Assembly: GCA_009193035.1 (NCBI GenBank)
Contig: SWDT01000193.1
Location: 62,001 to 126,000 of the forward strand
Length of the DNA: 64,000 nucleotides
Source: Halicephalobus mephisto
Lineage: Eukaryota > Nematoda > Chromadorea > Rhabditida > Panagrolaimidae
Reading direction: 5' to 3'
Shown: piece by piece, positions 42,721-54,938 of the stretch
Numbering within the stretch: position 1 is the first letter of the stretch
Layout of the letters: the number at the start of each line of letters is the position of its first letter
Translations under genes and position numbers: made by a program
Notes under the pieces: model-generated
Seen by the model: the letters and a program-made list of their open reading frames with translations, nothing else
Database searches by the model: none
What the model was told of the DNA's origin: nothing

Positions 42721-43859
42721 GAAGCTAGAACCAAAAACTTGGGTAAACAAAAAAGATTATCGGTTTATAAATTTGGAAAATAAAATTGAACTAATCGGAT
42801 TCAGTCCGAGTTAAGTGTTATCGAAATCGATCAAGAAATCTCTCTCGACTCATGCGCAAATCTCCTTACTTCTCATGTTTTCCGATTGTCCTCTTGATCC
42901 ATCGATATCTCCGCAAATGGAAACATTTTATTCGAAAAAAAGTATTTTAAAAAACGAAATTTTACATAAATCCACACTATAATACTGTATTTATTAATTC
43001 TAATTTTAAATTTTAAAAAATTCAGAATTAACCACATGAAGTTCAATTAAAATATAATTGTGAAAATGTTTTAAAATGATTAATAAATATTTTGAATTTT
43101 TTTTATAAATAAAGTTTTATAAAATTTTTCTATATTCCAGAATCTGGTGATAAATTCTGAAATTTTTCAATTTTTATAAAAAATTTTGGAATAGTCCAAA
43201 TTTTTGAATTTTAAGAAGTTTTGAAATCTTCGAGGAAATTTTCGAATTTTTCTAAAATTTTGTAAAAATTGTTGGAAACTTTAAATTCTAATACAAGATT
43301 TCAGAACTATCTGAAAATTCAAATTGTAGAAGCTTCTAGAAAATTTTGGAAATTGGAATCGAAATACTTTCATAACGATGTTTATTTTTGATTTTTGCAG
43401 TTAACTAAAAGTTTCAAATTAGTTCACTTTTCAAATTTTTTTCTATGAAAAATAATGAAATAAATTTTATAAATTATGTTTTTGGAATATTTTCAGACAC
43501 TGTGCTTATCTAATGGAAACTAATGTCTGGAAGACGAAAATCAAGAATTTTTATTTTTACTGTAAACCTTAAACATATAATAACACAAATGACTATAAAA
43601 ATGTGGTACAAAAAACAATTATAATTAATTTTTTTCTACAGAGTGAGAATAAAATTCCGACGTGAATTTATAAAGCGAAAAAGAATTTTTCTAAGCTGAA
43701 TCTTCTTAAGACAGGTCTTAAGATATAACTAGAGATCCGACTTAATAACATAACATATTAGATTTCTAATCCGTCATCTTTTCCTCTTTTAAAAAACACC
43801 AGATATTTCGGTACTGTGGACCGCAACTTATCCTAAATAATTTTGTTTCATTCTTTTAT
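42721..43859. other. AT-rich DNA without recognisable genes
   Basis: No open frame, structured repeat or RNA gene recognised. Confidence 0.45.
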
Positions 43860-44062
43860 TCAAGCCGTTTTGAGAGAATCAAACTCCTTGTGGAGCATAG
43901 CAAAGAGCTTGTTCTCTAAGTATCCCAGACGCCAAAATCCACCAGCCTCAAATCTAGCAAATTCACTGATCACTTTTTCATATGCTGGAATTGATCGTCT
44001 TTAATCTTCTTTGCACGATATACCGATGCAGAGTTCAGTTGGAAACTCGAATCCCAACCTGT
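43860..44062 (-). pseudogene. Coding relic with an in-frame stop
   Basis: One frame reads GFEFPTELCIGISCKED, a TAA, then RRSIPAYEKVISEFARFEAG and GFWRLGYLENKLFAMLHKEF, and ends in a stop at 43860. Composition is fully protein-like on both sides of the stop, so this is a decayed exon or retropseudogene. Family not recognised. No splice signals surround it. Confidence 0.4.
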
Positions 44063-44548
44063 GAAATGCCGTTGAGCTCAAGGCTTCATAATATATCGTG
44101 GGATATACTCTTGATAAATGTTGGTCTTGTAATTTACAAAAAATAAACGAGATCTTTTAATCGAAGATGATGCTACTTTAAATCATCATAAGTTTTGGAT
44201 ATGTAACCATCTGAATTATCTTGCCTATAGAATTTATAACGAAAATATTGGAAATTAAGACTCCACTGTGTTTGTTAGTAGAAAGCTTAATAGATGGTAA
44301 AAACTTGTTCGTCAATCGAAAGCATGTTGAGGTGCGAGTTAAATAAAAAACAATGACCTCACCGTGCTTCTGCTTTGATCTTTATAATTTCTTTCAGAAT
44401 GAAAACTGAGAAATAATTTCGATATCATTATGAAGCTCTGGACAACAATTTCACAATCGCTGTTAAAAGCATTGAGTTTTCTCCTTTTTTTAAAATTTAT
44501 TCCGATTGCTCCACATAGCTGAACTTTTCCTTACTTTGTAGAATCGAT

Positions 44549-45367
44549 GCTGGATGACCTGGTAAACGCAACAAAACAAGTTGGTCTAGAAGTGAACTTT
44601 GGGAAAACAAAGTGGATGAGCCAGCGAAGATCTAAACCTGAAGAAGAAGAAGTGCTGACGACGCATGGATCAACAATAGAAAAGGTAACTCAGTTCGTCT
44701 ACCTCGGACAACTGATTACTTTGCCTAGAGATCATGCCCAAGAAGTCGCAAAGCGAGTAAGCGCAGCCCGAAAACTCTATTTTAAGTTCAGGCATTTGCT
44801 GAAAGCTAAAGGAATGAACATGAAGCTGAAGAAGAGGCTGGTAGAGCAATGCATTAAGCCCACAGTACTCTATAGCTGTGAAACCTGGGCTCTGACGAAA
44901 ACAGCTGCAATGAAACTCATCAGAGGGCAGAGAAGACTAGAAAGAGCGATGCTAGGGATCCGAATATCTGATAGGATAAGTTCTAAGTCCATAAGGAAAA
45001 GAACTGGCCTATCAGATTGAATAACCTGCGCGCTAATACGAAAATGGAATTTCGCAGCGAAGCTAACGAAAGAAATAACGCGCGACTGGACGAAGAGGAC
45101 CACCCTATGGAACCCGAAGAAGAAGCGCCCACTCGGAAGGCCCCGGAAAAGATGGAGCGACGACCTCGCAGAAGCGCTAGAATGCAAGAAAGCCGAGTTC
45201 GATGTCACGCAGCACACTTTCTCTCCAACCCGTGCTGCCCCCTACGTACGAATCCAACTGGAAAGCTGGGTCAAAGGAAACGACAATTAGAATTGAATTA
45301 TTTAAATTTAAATTGTAATTTGTTGTATAAATTTGATTGTGCGATATAGGAATAAAAAGTAAAAAAG
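44549..45367 (+). mobile_element. 5'-truncated LINE with 13-bp target-site duplication
   Basis: The insert is flanked by TTGTAGAATCGAT (44536-44548 and 45368-45380). It encodes the C-terminal part of a reverse transcriptase ORF: QVGLEVNFGKTKWM, QFVYLGQLITLPRD, KPTVLYSCETWALT, RRLERAMLGIRISD, then after an in-frame TGA at 45018-45020 the conserved end RPLGRPRKRWSDDL. A short 3' UTR ends in TGTGCGATATAGGAATAAAA AG. Truncation, duplication and nonsense codon show a dead copy inserted by target-primed reverse transcription. Confidence 0.9.
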
Positions 45368-45380
45368 TTGTAGAATCGAT

Positions 45381-46009
45381 AGCGGTATTATTGTTCTGAT
45401 CACATTTGCTTTTTCTAGTTAATAAATTAAAATTTTTTATGAGAAATTAGAAACTTATAGAAACATTCTTACTAAAATAAAGTACAACCATCGAAATATT
45501 CAAAATTATATATATTGATGACAAAATCGCTGATTAGCTGCATTATCCATCCAAATTGAACAGTCAATCAACGATCGAGGATAGAATTCATCCCCAAGAG
45601 ATTCTAAGATTGATTTACTGAGAGTTGAGAAGTTCATTAATGAAAAGTTGATTCACAAAGAATTCAAACTTTTATAAAACATTTATAAGCTTGATAGTTT
45701 GCGTTCACAAAAGTTATTTAATATGATGAATTCATTTTCTACATCCTTAAAAAATCTCTAGAGAAGAGAAAGGTCCGCAAGTATATACAACACAATGTGA
45801 ATAGTGAATCTACCGAAATTTGTATAAGGATTCTTAAAAAAATTGAGAGAAAACATGACTGAAGACTACACAACGCTAGTTATGAATATAGATTTCTGTC
45901 AGAAAATTGACAAAAGTTTTACCTACATATGAGAACTTGATTTTCTACCAGAATATTTGCATTTCTGAATTCTGATTTTCAATTTGCCGAAGACCAAATA
46001 AATGAGGAT
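45381..46009. other. Spacer downstream of the hAT-derived gene
   Basis: AT-rich; no feature recognised. Confidence 0.4.
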
Positions 46010-48575
46010 TCATTCGAAAAGATGCTTATTTTTCGAAATGATAAATTTGTTACTAAGTAATTCAGGTGATAAAGATTTGAAATCCTTCCAGTTCTCATCC
46101 GGTAACAATTGTTCAGCAGAGAAAGAAGAAGCTGGAGTTGCCAGAATTGATAATGCTGCCTTCTGAAGAAATAATAAATTATCTGGAGGATTTTTCCAAA
46201 AATTAAGAGCGTTAAAGTTCGTAGAATATCCATTGTAAAAGTTATTAACCATGAATTCTACAGGATCTTCTGAATTAACTGAAATAGGAAGACTCGCATG
46301 CATCTTTTCCATGAAAGAAGCGGCTGTTTGTTGTTCATTCATGGTCATTGAATATTGTGTTTGGATGGTAGAAACGTTAAGTTCATCTTTGATGTAAGAA
46401 ACAAGGTTCTCTTGATGTATAGTATTTCGAAGATAAAATGCTTGGCTTGGATCAATGCCTGCGGCGACAATTAGTAAAGGATCAAATTCCTTATTTTCGG
46501 GATTGAGAAATTTATCGAAGACCTGAGAAAAGTTATCCAGAAAATCTTTAGCAATGGTACCAAGTTCAGGATCTTTTTTTCGCTTTTGCATTTCTTCTTT
46601 GATATTCATCAGCAAAGCAAAGATCTTGGAGATCGTTGGTTCTTGATTACTTTGAAGGACCTTTATGTACTTACGAATTGGTCTGAATAGGTTAACAAAA
46701 GTTTTCAATATTTGAGAATCGATTTCATTTTTTGATATCTCGTTGATGGCATCTGCGTTTTTGATAATCCACTTGGCGAGCATGTAGTTTTTCATAAAGT
46801 TTGTTGAAGAGGAAAATGGAAAATGTTTCAATATATGTGAGAAATTGCGGTTCCATCGGACCTATAATTCTTTTTGAAATAACTATAAAGTTCCTGATGA
46901 TGAGAAGGGATTCAGTAGACTTGTTTTGTATACCTTGGAAAGATAATAATAGATTTTAAACAACAATCTATGAATTCCTTCAAAATCAATTTTTTAAAAT
47001 CTTTTTTAAATTGAGAGAAAAAATAGAATTATTATTTTATAGAAATTTCTCCGGAGTGAATTTTTAAAATCCTGATGTTTCTCATTAACAATAATCACTA
47101 TCCTACAATTTAGCAACAGTATGGATAAAATATTCCATCTTACCTAAGGTATGATTGTTGGGTAATTTCCGAAATAGTTTATCTGTTGGATAATATCCGA
47201 AATAATTTACCTGTTGGATAATATCCAAAATAGTTTACTTGTTGGGTAATATCCGAAATAATTTACCTGTTTGGTAATCTCTTTTGTCCACCACCACATG
47301 CCTATCTCACTTAAGCTGTATATTATTTTGCGCACAATAATCTCCATCAGATGAGCAAAACAATAATGAACTTTTATGGTCGATGAAGCAGGAGTATGTA
47401 CATCTGTATGAAAGTTGCTATTGAATTTTGTACAAGAATTTTCGAAATAAAACTTTTTTTCACGTTCCCAAAGTTTATCGAAATTTCCTAAATCATTGCA
47501 ATCTTGGAAATCAACACCGATATAATAGATCTCCTTGATGTCCAACTCGAAAGATTTGAGCAAAGCAAGAATTTCCTTTTTAATATTTTCAGACGAAGAT
47601 ATAGCTATTATTCCAAGAAAAACGACCCGAAAGTTGCGGTTTTCGTCAAAAAAATGGGCCATGATGACGTATAAGTTACGGAATATTTCAGAGTCATAGA
47701 ATTCATTCCAGGAATAAACATTCAAAGATATATCGGATTTGCGGGATTTCAGGAAATCTTTGATCTTCATTCTGTATTTGTCAGCCTTGTCTTTAATATA
47801 TTTTTCCACTTCTTTTTCTGATTCAGGAAGCTGAAAGGTGTTTTATCTTCAGATTTTTAAGTGAAATTAACAACAAACCTTGAAATTTTTATTGTAGTTT
47901 GCGACAAAGTTCTTGAATTCAGGTGTTACAAATAACGACGGTGAAGCGTTAGACAGGGCCAGTAGCTCAATAAGATTCGTTTTTTGTTCTTCCAACCTAA
48001 ATTAAATACAACTTATATTTGATTTGTTCATCTTCAAAATATGGCTAAGACGATTCTTGTTCTGTTTCTGATTAACAAATATTTTAAACTATTTCTAACA
48101 ACAACTTACTGTTATCATAGTAATCAATGCTCCAAGTAATTTAAAATAGATTTCTACGAAAAACATCATTGTTGAACTTCAGAAAACTCAAAAGATCTAA
48201 TTTTAAGAACGAGAAAGTTGGATAAATGTAAGTTTTTGACTATGTTTATCAGGACCTAGAAACTACTCTAAGGGGTGCAGCGCTTTGAGGAGGTATTATA
48301 GTTAACAATACTTACTCTTCTGGAGTCAGACTAGCATCCCGATTTTTGACTTCTAATTTTGCTTTTTTCGGTTTTGGTTCTTCAGAAAGATTAATGATTC
48401 TATCTTCAGCCTCCACTTGCTTGTAAACATCAGGTTTGCAGGAAGCCAGATGCCGCTTTGCGTTGAAAGCCTGAGGCGTTTGAATTGTTTCTTTACAATA
48501 GTTACAAATAATCCCTGATGAATCTGCACAATCTTGGAAGTGATTCCAAACACCACTTTTACGCGGTCTTACCAT
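46010..48575 (-). CDS. hAT transposase-derived protein with BED zinc finger, possibly domesticated
   Basis: Four exons (48575-48316, 47996-47879, 47830-47267, 46861-46010) give 597 residues without a stop. The ATG lies 8 bases after TTTTTTCAG. The N-terminus is a BED finger (VWNHFQDC, IICNYCKE, then H-x4-C in KRHLASC). The middle aligns with hAT cores: NLYVIMAHFFDENRNFRVVF, IYYIGVDFQDCND, HYCFAHLMEIIVRKI, and VRWNRNFSHILKHFP where transposases have RWNSTY. The C-terminus is the dimerisation region (FWKNPPDNLLFLQKAALSIL, ATPASSFSAEQLL). The first catalytic Asp, normally in TTDGWT, seems replaced (LNVYSWNE). Terminal repeats were not found. An intact multi-exon frame with a lost catalytic residue suggests a host gene, but a decaying element is not excluded. 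Confidence 0.75.
47150..47275. repeat. 35-bp tandem repeat spanning the donor of exon 3 of the hAT-derived gene
   Basis: About 3.5 units of TTGGATAATATCCGAAATAA TTTACCTG type. On the minus strand each unit carries CAGGTAAATTATTTCGG or a near variant, so the splice donor used at 47267 is repeated downstream. Confidence 0.8.
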
Positions 48576-48579
48576 AGTT

Positions 48580-49769
48580 GAAACTGAAAAAAGATAAAAA
48601 ATAACAGTACTTTTAAAGACTAGAGAAATCACGTTTATGTTCGTTGTAAACAACCCTGATTTATTTTTTATCATATCTCGTGATGCTTTGGAGTGGAATT
48701 TTTTTACTTAATTTTGAGCACTCCTTAATTTTTTATTTATTAAAAATAAACAATGCTAAAAATAAATTGAAAAAAAATAAAAGATGATACAGTTATAAAA
48801 ACTAAAAATATAAGTTAATGAAAAATTGTCTTGACTCAATTTTTTAAATAATTTTTGTAAAATTACAGATCTTTTTTGAGATATTTATTTCAGAAAATCT
48901 ATGATCATAGAAATTTCAAAATTAATTTGTTGCAAAATTTTCTTAATATGGTTTTTTAGAAATTGGAAAAAGGAGACGTGGACGAACCCCATCCTGATGG
49001 ATAAATGATTTCAAACGAATAGGAACAGACAATGTCGACAAGTTCCTCAAAATGATCTATCAACAAGATTTTTTTGATCGTTTTCTGTCCTCTTTCATTT
49101 CTTATGAAACCGATTGAAAAAACTTAGAAAATAAGATTTTCAGAAATTTTGTTTTAAATATTAGATCCGAAAATTCGTATTAGTACTTTTTTACAAAAGT
49201 TGATAATCAACATTTGAAGTCAAACTTGGACTTTTCATGATGACACAACTTCCGGGTTATGTTTTCATCCGAAAAGTTCAAATATTAAATTTTATCGATT
49301 TACGTAAAGTAAATTTTTTAAATAAAAAATTAATTGTTTTCTTAATATAAAAAGCCGAACTTTTGGCTCCAACTTTAATTGTTAATTTGGATAAAACTGA
49401 ACACTAATTTTAGAAAACTCCAAAACTTATTAAATTTTTAAAGATCTCAGAAATTTTTATATAAAATTAAAAATAAAAATTGATCGAAATTGGATGGGAG
49501 TGATAAACATGGGAGTTAAATGAGTTTTATCTATGGAGTATGGATCAGTAAAGTAGATAACGTATCAAAACATACAATGTACAGTGTACAATTGATCAAA
49601 AATGAGTTTACAGAAAATAAAACTAATGAAATATAACAGATTTTCATTTTTTATAAATACAAAATTGACGATCAGGGTTCGAGCTCAAAATTTAGACTTT
49701 TTATTTCATTACCATCTTTTCTGATTTTTTTGTACTATTTTTAAGGTGAAATTCTGCTTCAATGAATAT
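48580..49769. other. Spacer upstream of the hAT-derived gene
   Basis: AT-rich. At about 48960-49085 a plus-strand frame with one stop reads KRRRGRTPS, then WINDFKRIGTDNVDKFL; this faintly resembles the end of a LINE reverse transcriptase, too weak to annotate. Nothing else seen. Confidence 0.3.
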
Positions 49770-50112
49770 AATTTATTTTTTCAATGTTTTAACGATTGAT
49801 TCTAACGTCAAATTAATTGATTTGATCCTGAATGGAAATAATCTAAAAAGAACATTAGGAGAAGTTACCACAAGACTTTTGGATTCAATAATGTAAAACA
49901 ACAAATCCGAGAATCCTGGGCAACCTCGATTATATCAAGTTGTTTCATTAATATCGAAGGCGAATTTTCCAGTGATCATTTTATTGAAAGTAGTTGTTGT
50001 GGAAAAAAAATACGAAATGGATGTGAAAATCAAGTATTACTGTTTCCCGAATGAGGTCGATTTCCGTTCTGCAGTCAGAGAAGTTGAGAACAAATCCAAA
50101 AACGAAAAATGA
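49770..50112 (+). pseudogene. Orphan duplicated exon, paralogue of the last exon of the 51.2-52.9 kb gene
   Basis: The stretch aligns with 52568-52898. The first part (to about 50000) is strongly diverged and has stops, while about 100 bp from near 50006 to 50109 are almost identical, including the codons for YEMDVKIKYYCFPNEVDFRS AV. No upstream exons are present. It is a pseudogene exon from a local duplication. Confidence 0.75.
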
Positions 50113-51155
50113 AAATAATCAAAAATGAAAATTATCCATTAAACTTTTACATTGTTTTTTTAATTTTTAAAAATGGAAGTTTTTGATTTCTCCGAACCGA
50201 TAAAGTAACCTGTCTTCGATGGGTTAATGTAGCTGGAAGACAGCTGTGTGTCAGTTGTTATTCAGAATTTAGTGGATTGTTTTATAAATCACTGTTTTTA
50301 GTATTTCCTTATTAAAAATATAAAACTATTTTTTTCGACTTTTTCACACAACTTTATTATTCAATTAATTTTACACTCATATTTTAAAAATAAAATTTAA
50401 AAAATTTTAATCATTGTTATTTCATGATTTTTCTTCCGAGAGAGATATTCTTGATCAATTGCAAAGCTCATGTTGTAACATTGAAACTCCACAAGCGGTG
50501 TCTTGTGATTAATGAAAACACTTTTATTTCGTTTTTTTGTGTTTATTTCTGCCATCAGTTCTCGGGAAATTTTTGCTTCAAATCACAAATGAAAGTTTCC
50601 ATTTTTATTTAAATTCCGTGGAAACGTCTAAAATCCCCCAGAATCCGATAGAAAATCTCAACTTTCTGAAGTCCAGTGAGAATTCTCAAAATTAAAATTT
50701 TCAAAACATTCGAATAGTTCGTGTTAAAACAATTTTAAAATAAATTTATTTTTAAACAGTATAACTTTGTCGTTAAGATTTGAAACTAAAGATTTCGGAA
50801 ATTTCTAGAAAATAGTAGGAATTCATGTTGAGAAAATTTCATAATAATGTTCATCTTTAAAGTTCATAATTTTTTAATTTTGTAATTTTATAATTTTGTA
50901 ATTTTGTAATTTTACAATTTTGTAATTTTACAATTCTATAATTCTATGATTTTTATGTTGTTTATAATTTTTTTTCAATGTTCTCAGACCTGGATATCAT
51001 CTTGGGATATTGTATAATTAAAAATAAAGCTAAATATGTAATTAATTTAACTTTGTAAAATGCCTCATTATTTGTGTTTTAATCCTATCCAGAAGTTTGT
51101 GATTTCGAATTACGGTTGAATCTTTGAAATATGAACGTTTTTAGTCTAATTTAAC
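50113..51155. other. AT-rich spacer with short T-rich simple repeat
   Basis: At 50875-50952 words of TAATTTTGTAATTTTACAATT type recur. No gene recognised. Confidence 0.5.
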
Positions 51156-52898
51156 ATGAGCAAAAATCAAAGACAACTTATTGAGGAGATCGAAAACAAC
51201 CTTAGCAGAGCCGAGGGAAGTCTCCAAAGAAGAACAAAAGAAGACCAGCAAAGGACCATCAACAATGAACTCCAGAATCTGATGTCCACTGCTCCCAGTT
51301 CGTCTGGTGTAAAAACACCAATAATCGGAGGAATTATCAACTTCGCAATCACCGGACTCACGATGGTTACTCAATACTTTGTATTCGATGTCAGATTTTA
51401 AGTTTTTTATTTCAGAATTCTGGATCTGATCCCTTCGATTGGTTTACTTTCGAAGAACACAACTACAACGCCAGTCTCGCCGATCGTGCTTCGTCAGATT
51501 CGCATTTTTACAACGCTTTGACACAAGCCGGAGAACTTCTGGAAAAGACCAAAAGCCACTATTTAATGACCAAATACAACCATCTTCAAGGAGAACTTGC
51601 TTCAGTTCGTGATGCGAATCATCTAGCAGAATCGATCATCAACTTTTGCAGGTGCGTGTTTTTTGGAACCTTTCGTTTATATTTTTTAAGAATATTGTGT
51701 CATAGTCTACATATAAAATTGTTGGATTGTGCACAATCTGAGTGCAAACCACACAGCGTTGGTCCCGAAGGGAAATACCCTGGGGACCAACGAAAGATGT
51801 ACGATCGCAGATGGGTGGCAATTTTGAGATTGCGCAATAATTTTTGCAGAGTTGTGATTTATCTCGTGCCTCTGGGCCTGTAAAGTTATTTCCACATATT
51901 TTTGTCTACATGCGGATCTGGAGCTCCAGTTACGATCCAACAAAAATAGAAAAACTTCAGAAATTTTATTTATATTTTAAAAATTTATCTTTGACAGATG
52001 TTAGGTCAGAAACGGGAGGTAGTTTTATAATCTTTACTGAGCAATAAACACAAAAAAATTACTATATAACTCTCATATAATGCAATAGAGAATCTCACTC
52101 ATGTCCTACAGTATTCCATGGTCCTCAGTTTTCAGGCTTTCTCTGGTATAGATTCTTTTTCAACATGATGTTTTGGCGTTAGTTGATGTCTTAATTACCC
52201 ATGGGCATTTTGATATATAACTCTAACTTTAGGAAATGAGTATTATACCTCAAGTGACTCTGATCCAGAAGTTCCTAGATACATCTAAACCGAATAGATT
52301 TTAACAAACTACTTACAAAATAATACAAATTTAAAATTTGCGCACAGTATACTGTAGCTCCAACCAGATTCCAGAAATCCTCATTGAGACAATTCTACAG
52401 TAGTTTTGTTTTTACAATACTACGATATCAGCGATAATATATGAAAAAACAGTGCAATTACTGTAGACCAGCTGATCAGCATTCAGGGCTTTTCGTTCCG
52501 GGACCGCAGTTTCTGAGTTGATTGCACTGTCTAGAATAGTCAAGATTCAACAAAATTTATTTTTCAGAATTCTGACGGCTGTTCACAAAGGAAAATCAAT
52601 CGACTTGCTTCTAGATATGAACGATGTAAAAATTACGCTAAAAGACACAATCAAAAAAATTTTGAATCCAACAAGTACAGAACAACAAGTTCGAGACAAG
52701 TGGTCGAGCCCGGTTATCTCGGAAAGTCGCCTTGCCTGGGTCAAATATGAAATTTCCAGTGATTCCTTTATTGAAACAAGTTGTTGTTCAACAACAAAAA
52801 AATACGAAATGGATGTGAAAATCAAGTATTACTGTTTCCCGAATGAGGTCGATTTCCGTTCTGCAGTCAGAGAAGTTGAGAACAAATCCAAAAATTAA
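51156..52898 (+). CDS. Unknown helical protein, about 258 residues
   Basis: Exons 51156-51365, 51416-51651 and 52568-52898 join in phase. An alternative first donor at 51380 would add five residues but leave a 35-base intron. The product begins with a charged coiled-coil region (NQRQLIEEIENNLSRAEGSL), then a short hydrophobic stretch (TPIIGGIINFAITGLTMV), then mostly helix (SHYLMTKYNHLQGELASVRD) and a C-terminal part with CCSTTKKYEMDVK and YYCFPNEVDFRS. No family is recognised. Intron 2 (0.9 kb) carries MITE copy 2. A partial paralogue of exon 3 lies 2.5 kb upstream. Confidence 0.7.
51721..51941. mobile_element. MITE copy 2, 221 bp
   Basis: Same length, same ends (GTTGGATTGT and ACGATCCAAC) and about 85% alike to 15176-15396. 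Flanks are TAAAATT and AAAAATA, so the target-site duplication is decayed or absent. It lies in intron 2 of the unknown helical gene. Confidence 0.85.
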
Positions 52899-53591
52899 AA
52901 ATTAAAATAATCAAAAATCGAAAATAATCAAAAACGAAAATTATTCCTTATCATTTTGTGTCATTTTGAAATTTTTAAAAATAAAAATTCTAAATTTTTT
53001 AAACTAATAAATTCGTTCTCTGCGGATTACGGTAGTGCGAGTTACGATTTTTTTGATGTCGATGAGGATTTCAACAACTATTAACTTCCAAAAAAAGGAT
53101 TCTGTATCCCATGCAGCTTTAATCTGGAGAACTTAACTAGGATATATTTCAAAAAGTTAATCAGCGAGTTATAAACTGCCAGACAGAATTGAAATTACCA
53201 TAACTTACTTTACTTTCCAAAAAACTAAAAATTTGTGTCAGAACAATTTCACAAAAATATTTCTATTTTTTATCACAGTACATCGATTTGAAAAGACCAA
53301 ATTTTTAAAGATCTCTGAAATCTGGATTTCTATGATCACATGTCATACGGGATTTCAGATGTTCATTCAAATAAAGTCCAAGTCAGAAACACCTTTGTTT
53401 TTGATTCAGGGAAGACAATTGGTTCTTTTACGTAAACTCAACCGGTTTAACGACTTTCCGTTTCGCCTGAGGCAACGCACAGGGGCCAGATGACTCAACT
53501 GATTGTTCGTTCTTTCAGATCAACTCGACCGTGTCTTTCCCGTTTGGCCTTAAAAAGAAACAAAATTTGTTTCTAATTCTAATCCAAACAC
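52899..53591. other. Spacer upstream of the lipase gene
   Basis: AT-rich up to 53400, then GC-richer; a TTTCAG at about 53514-53519 could accept a spliced leader for the lipase. The open frame at 53233-53493 has no support. Confidence 0.4.
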
Positions 53592-54834
53592 ATGAAACTT
53601 ATTTTGTTATTTTTTCTCGTGAATATCGCCAGTAGTTCAATCAGCCGGCAGTTTGAGCAGTTCTTAAACCGAAGATATGGAGCTGCAGTTGCTAGACAGA
53701 TCAAGAGAGCAGATCTAGGAAGAGGCGGAAGCTTCGGCGGAGGGAAGAACGGACGTGGAAGGCGAGTGTGATCATATTGATTAAAATAAAAATATAAAAT
53801 TGCTTTAATGCAAATTTCTAGGAAATAAAAATCTTTCGGATTCTATATTTCAAATGATTCTAGAAATATTCATTGAATTCTAGGATGTTTTACAAAATTC
53901 TATCGAATTCTAGAAGGCTCCAGTTTGTACTGAGTTCCCTTATATCTCAAAAACTACCATATTCTAGAAATTCTCGGAATTTTATTAAATTTCCAGACTT
54001 AAAAATCCCTTAAATTCTAAAATTCTTACAAAACCCTATTTTTAAAAAGTAATGAAGAATACTCTATTTGTTTTTCAATCAGTTGACTTGATGAAAAACA
54101 ATTTTTTTACAACCCACGTATTTTCAGACACAAACCAGTTATTCTCGTCCACGGAATAACCAACACGGCCGGGACTTTCCAAAGAAATAGAAAATATTTC
54201 CTGAATCACGGATATTGGGACAATGAGGTCTACGGCACTACTTACGGAGACGGAGGCAGAACCAATGTCCTCTTTGTCAGCATGGAATGTCACTACGTCA
54301 AATCCGTAAGTTTGCGTTGTTGAAACTTACCAGAAACAATGACTTCAGATCCGGATGTTGATCCAAGCAGTTGCGGACTACACCTCCTCTAAAGTCAACA
54401 TCATTGCTTACTCCATGGGATCCCCGATTGCCCGGAAGGCTATCCTCGGGGGTACTTGTGTTGACACTGGAGCGAATCTGGGGCCTCCATTGACCGGACT
54501 TGTCGACACTTTCGTGGGGGTAGCTGGAGCGAACTTCGGCTCTGCTCTTTGCGTCATCCCCTTCGGCAGTTGCAATATGGTCAACGGGATGAACTGCAAC
54601 TCCAGGTTCTTAGCTAACATCAATGCACGTAGAAGATACGAAGGGAGAAGTATCTTCACAATCTACTCTAGAAATGATGACAAGGTAGGGTTCCAAACGT
54701 GCGGAAGAGTAGCTAGCGCCATCACTGGTCAAAATAGAGCTTTTGAAAGAAACGGCAAAAATCACGATCAGGTCATATTCAATACTATTCATCTGCAATA
54801 TAATTTAGTAACGCATGGCAGAGAAGGTAAATGA
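53592..54834 (+). CDS. Secreted class 2 lipase (Lipase_2 family)
   Basis: Three exons (53592-53761, 54128-54305, 54349-54834) give 277 residues. A signal peptide (MKLILLFFLVNIASSS) is followed by a basic linker (RQIKRADLGRG) that may be a propeptide site. The alpha/beta-hydrolase core has KPVILVHGITNTAG (oxyanion region), the nucleophile elbow IIAYSMGSPIARKA with Ser in AYSMG (Ala instead of the first Gly of GxSxG), the acid in IYSRNDDKVGF and the catalytic His in GKNHDQVIFNT. Six Cys in the second half could form disulphides. C. elegans has many such genes (lips family). The first intron needs a GC donor (AG|GCGAGT) to keep phase. The gene is convergent with p23, 105 bp apart. Confidence 0.85.
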
Positions 54835-54938
54835 ACAAGTACTAATCGGTCTGTATAACCAGATTGAAGAAAATCTATCAATAAATATGTATTTTTATTA
54901 TGTAATAAACCAAAGACAATCACTTCACTGGTAACAAC

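Noticed and set aside
48960..49085. Possible LINE reverse-transcriptase tail (RRRGRTPS, stop, WINDFKR)
   Set aside because: Too short and degenerate to separate from chance.
49660..49700. B-box-like GGGTTCGAGCTC
   Set aside because: No A box or foldable arms nearby; not a tRNA or SINE.
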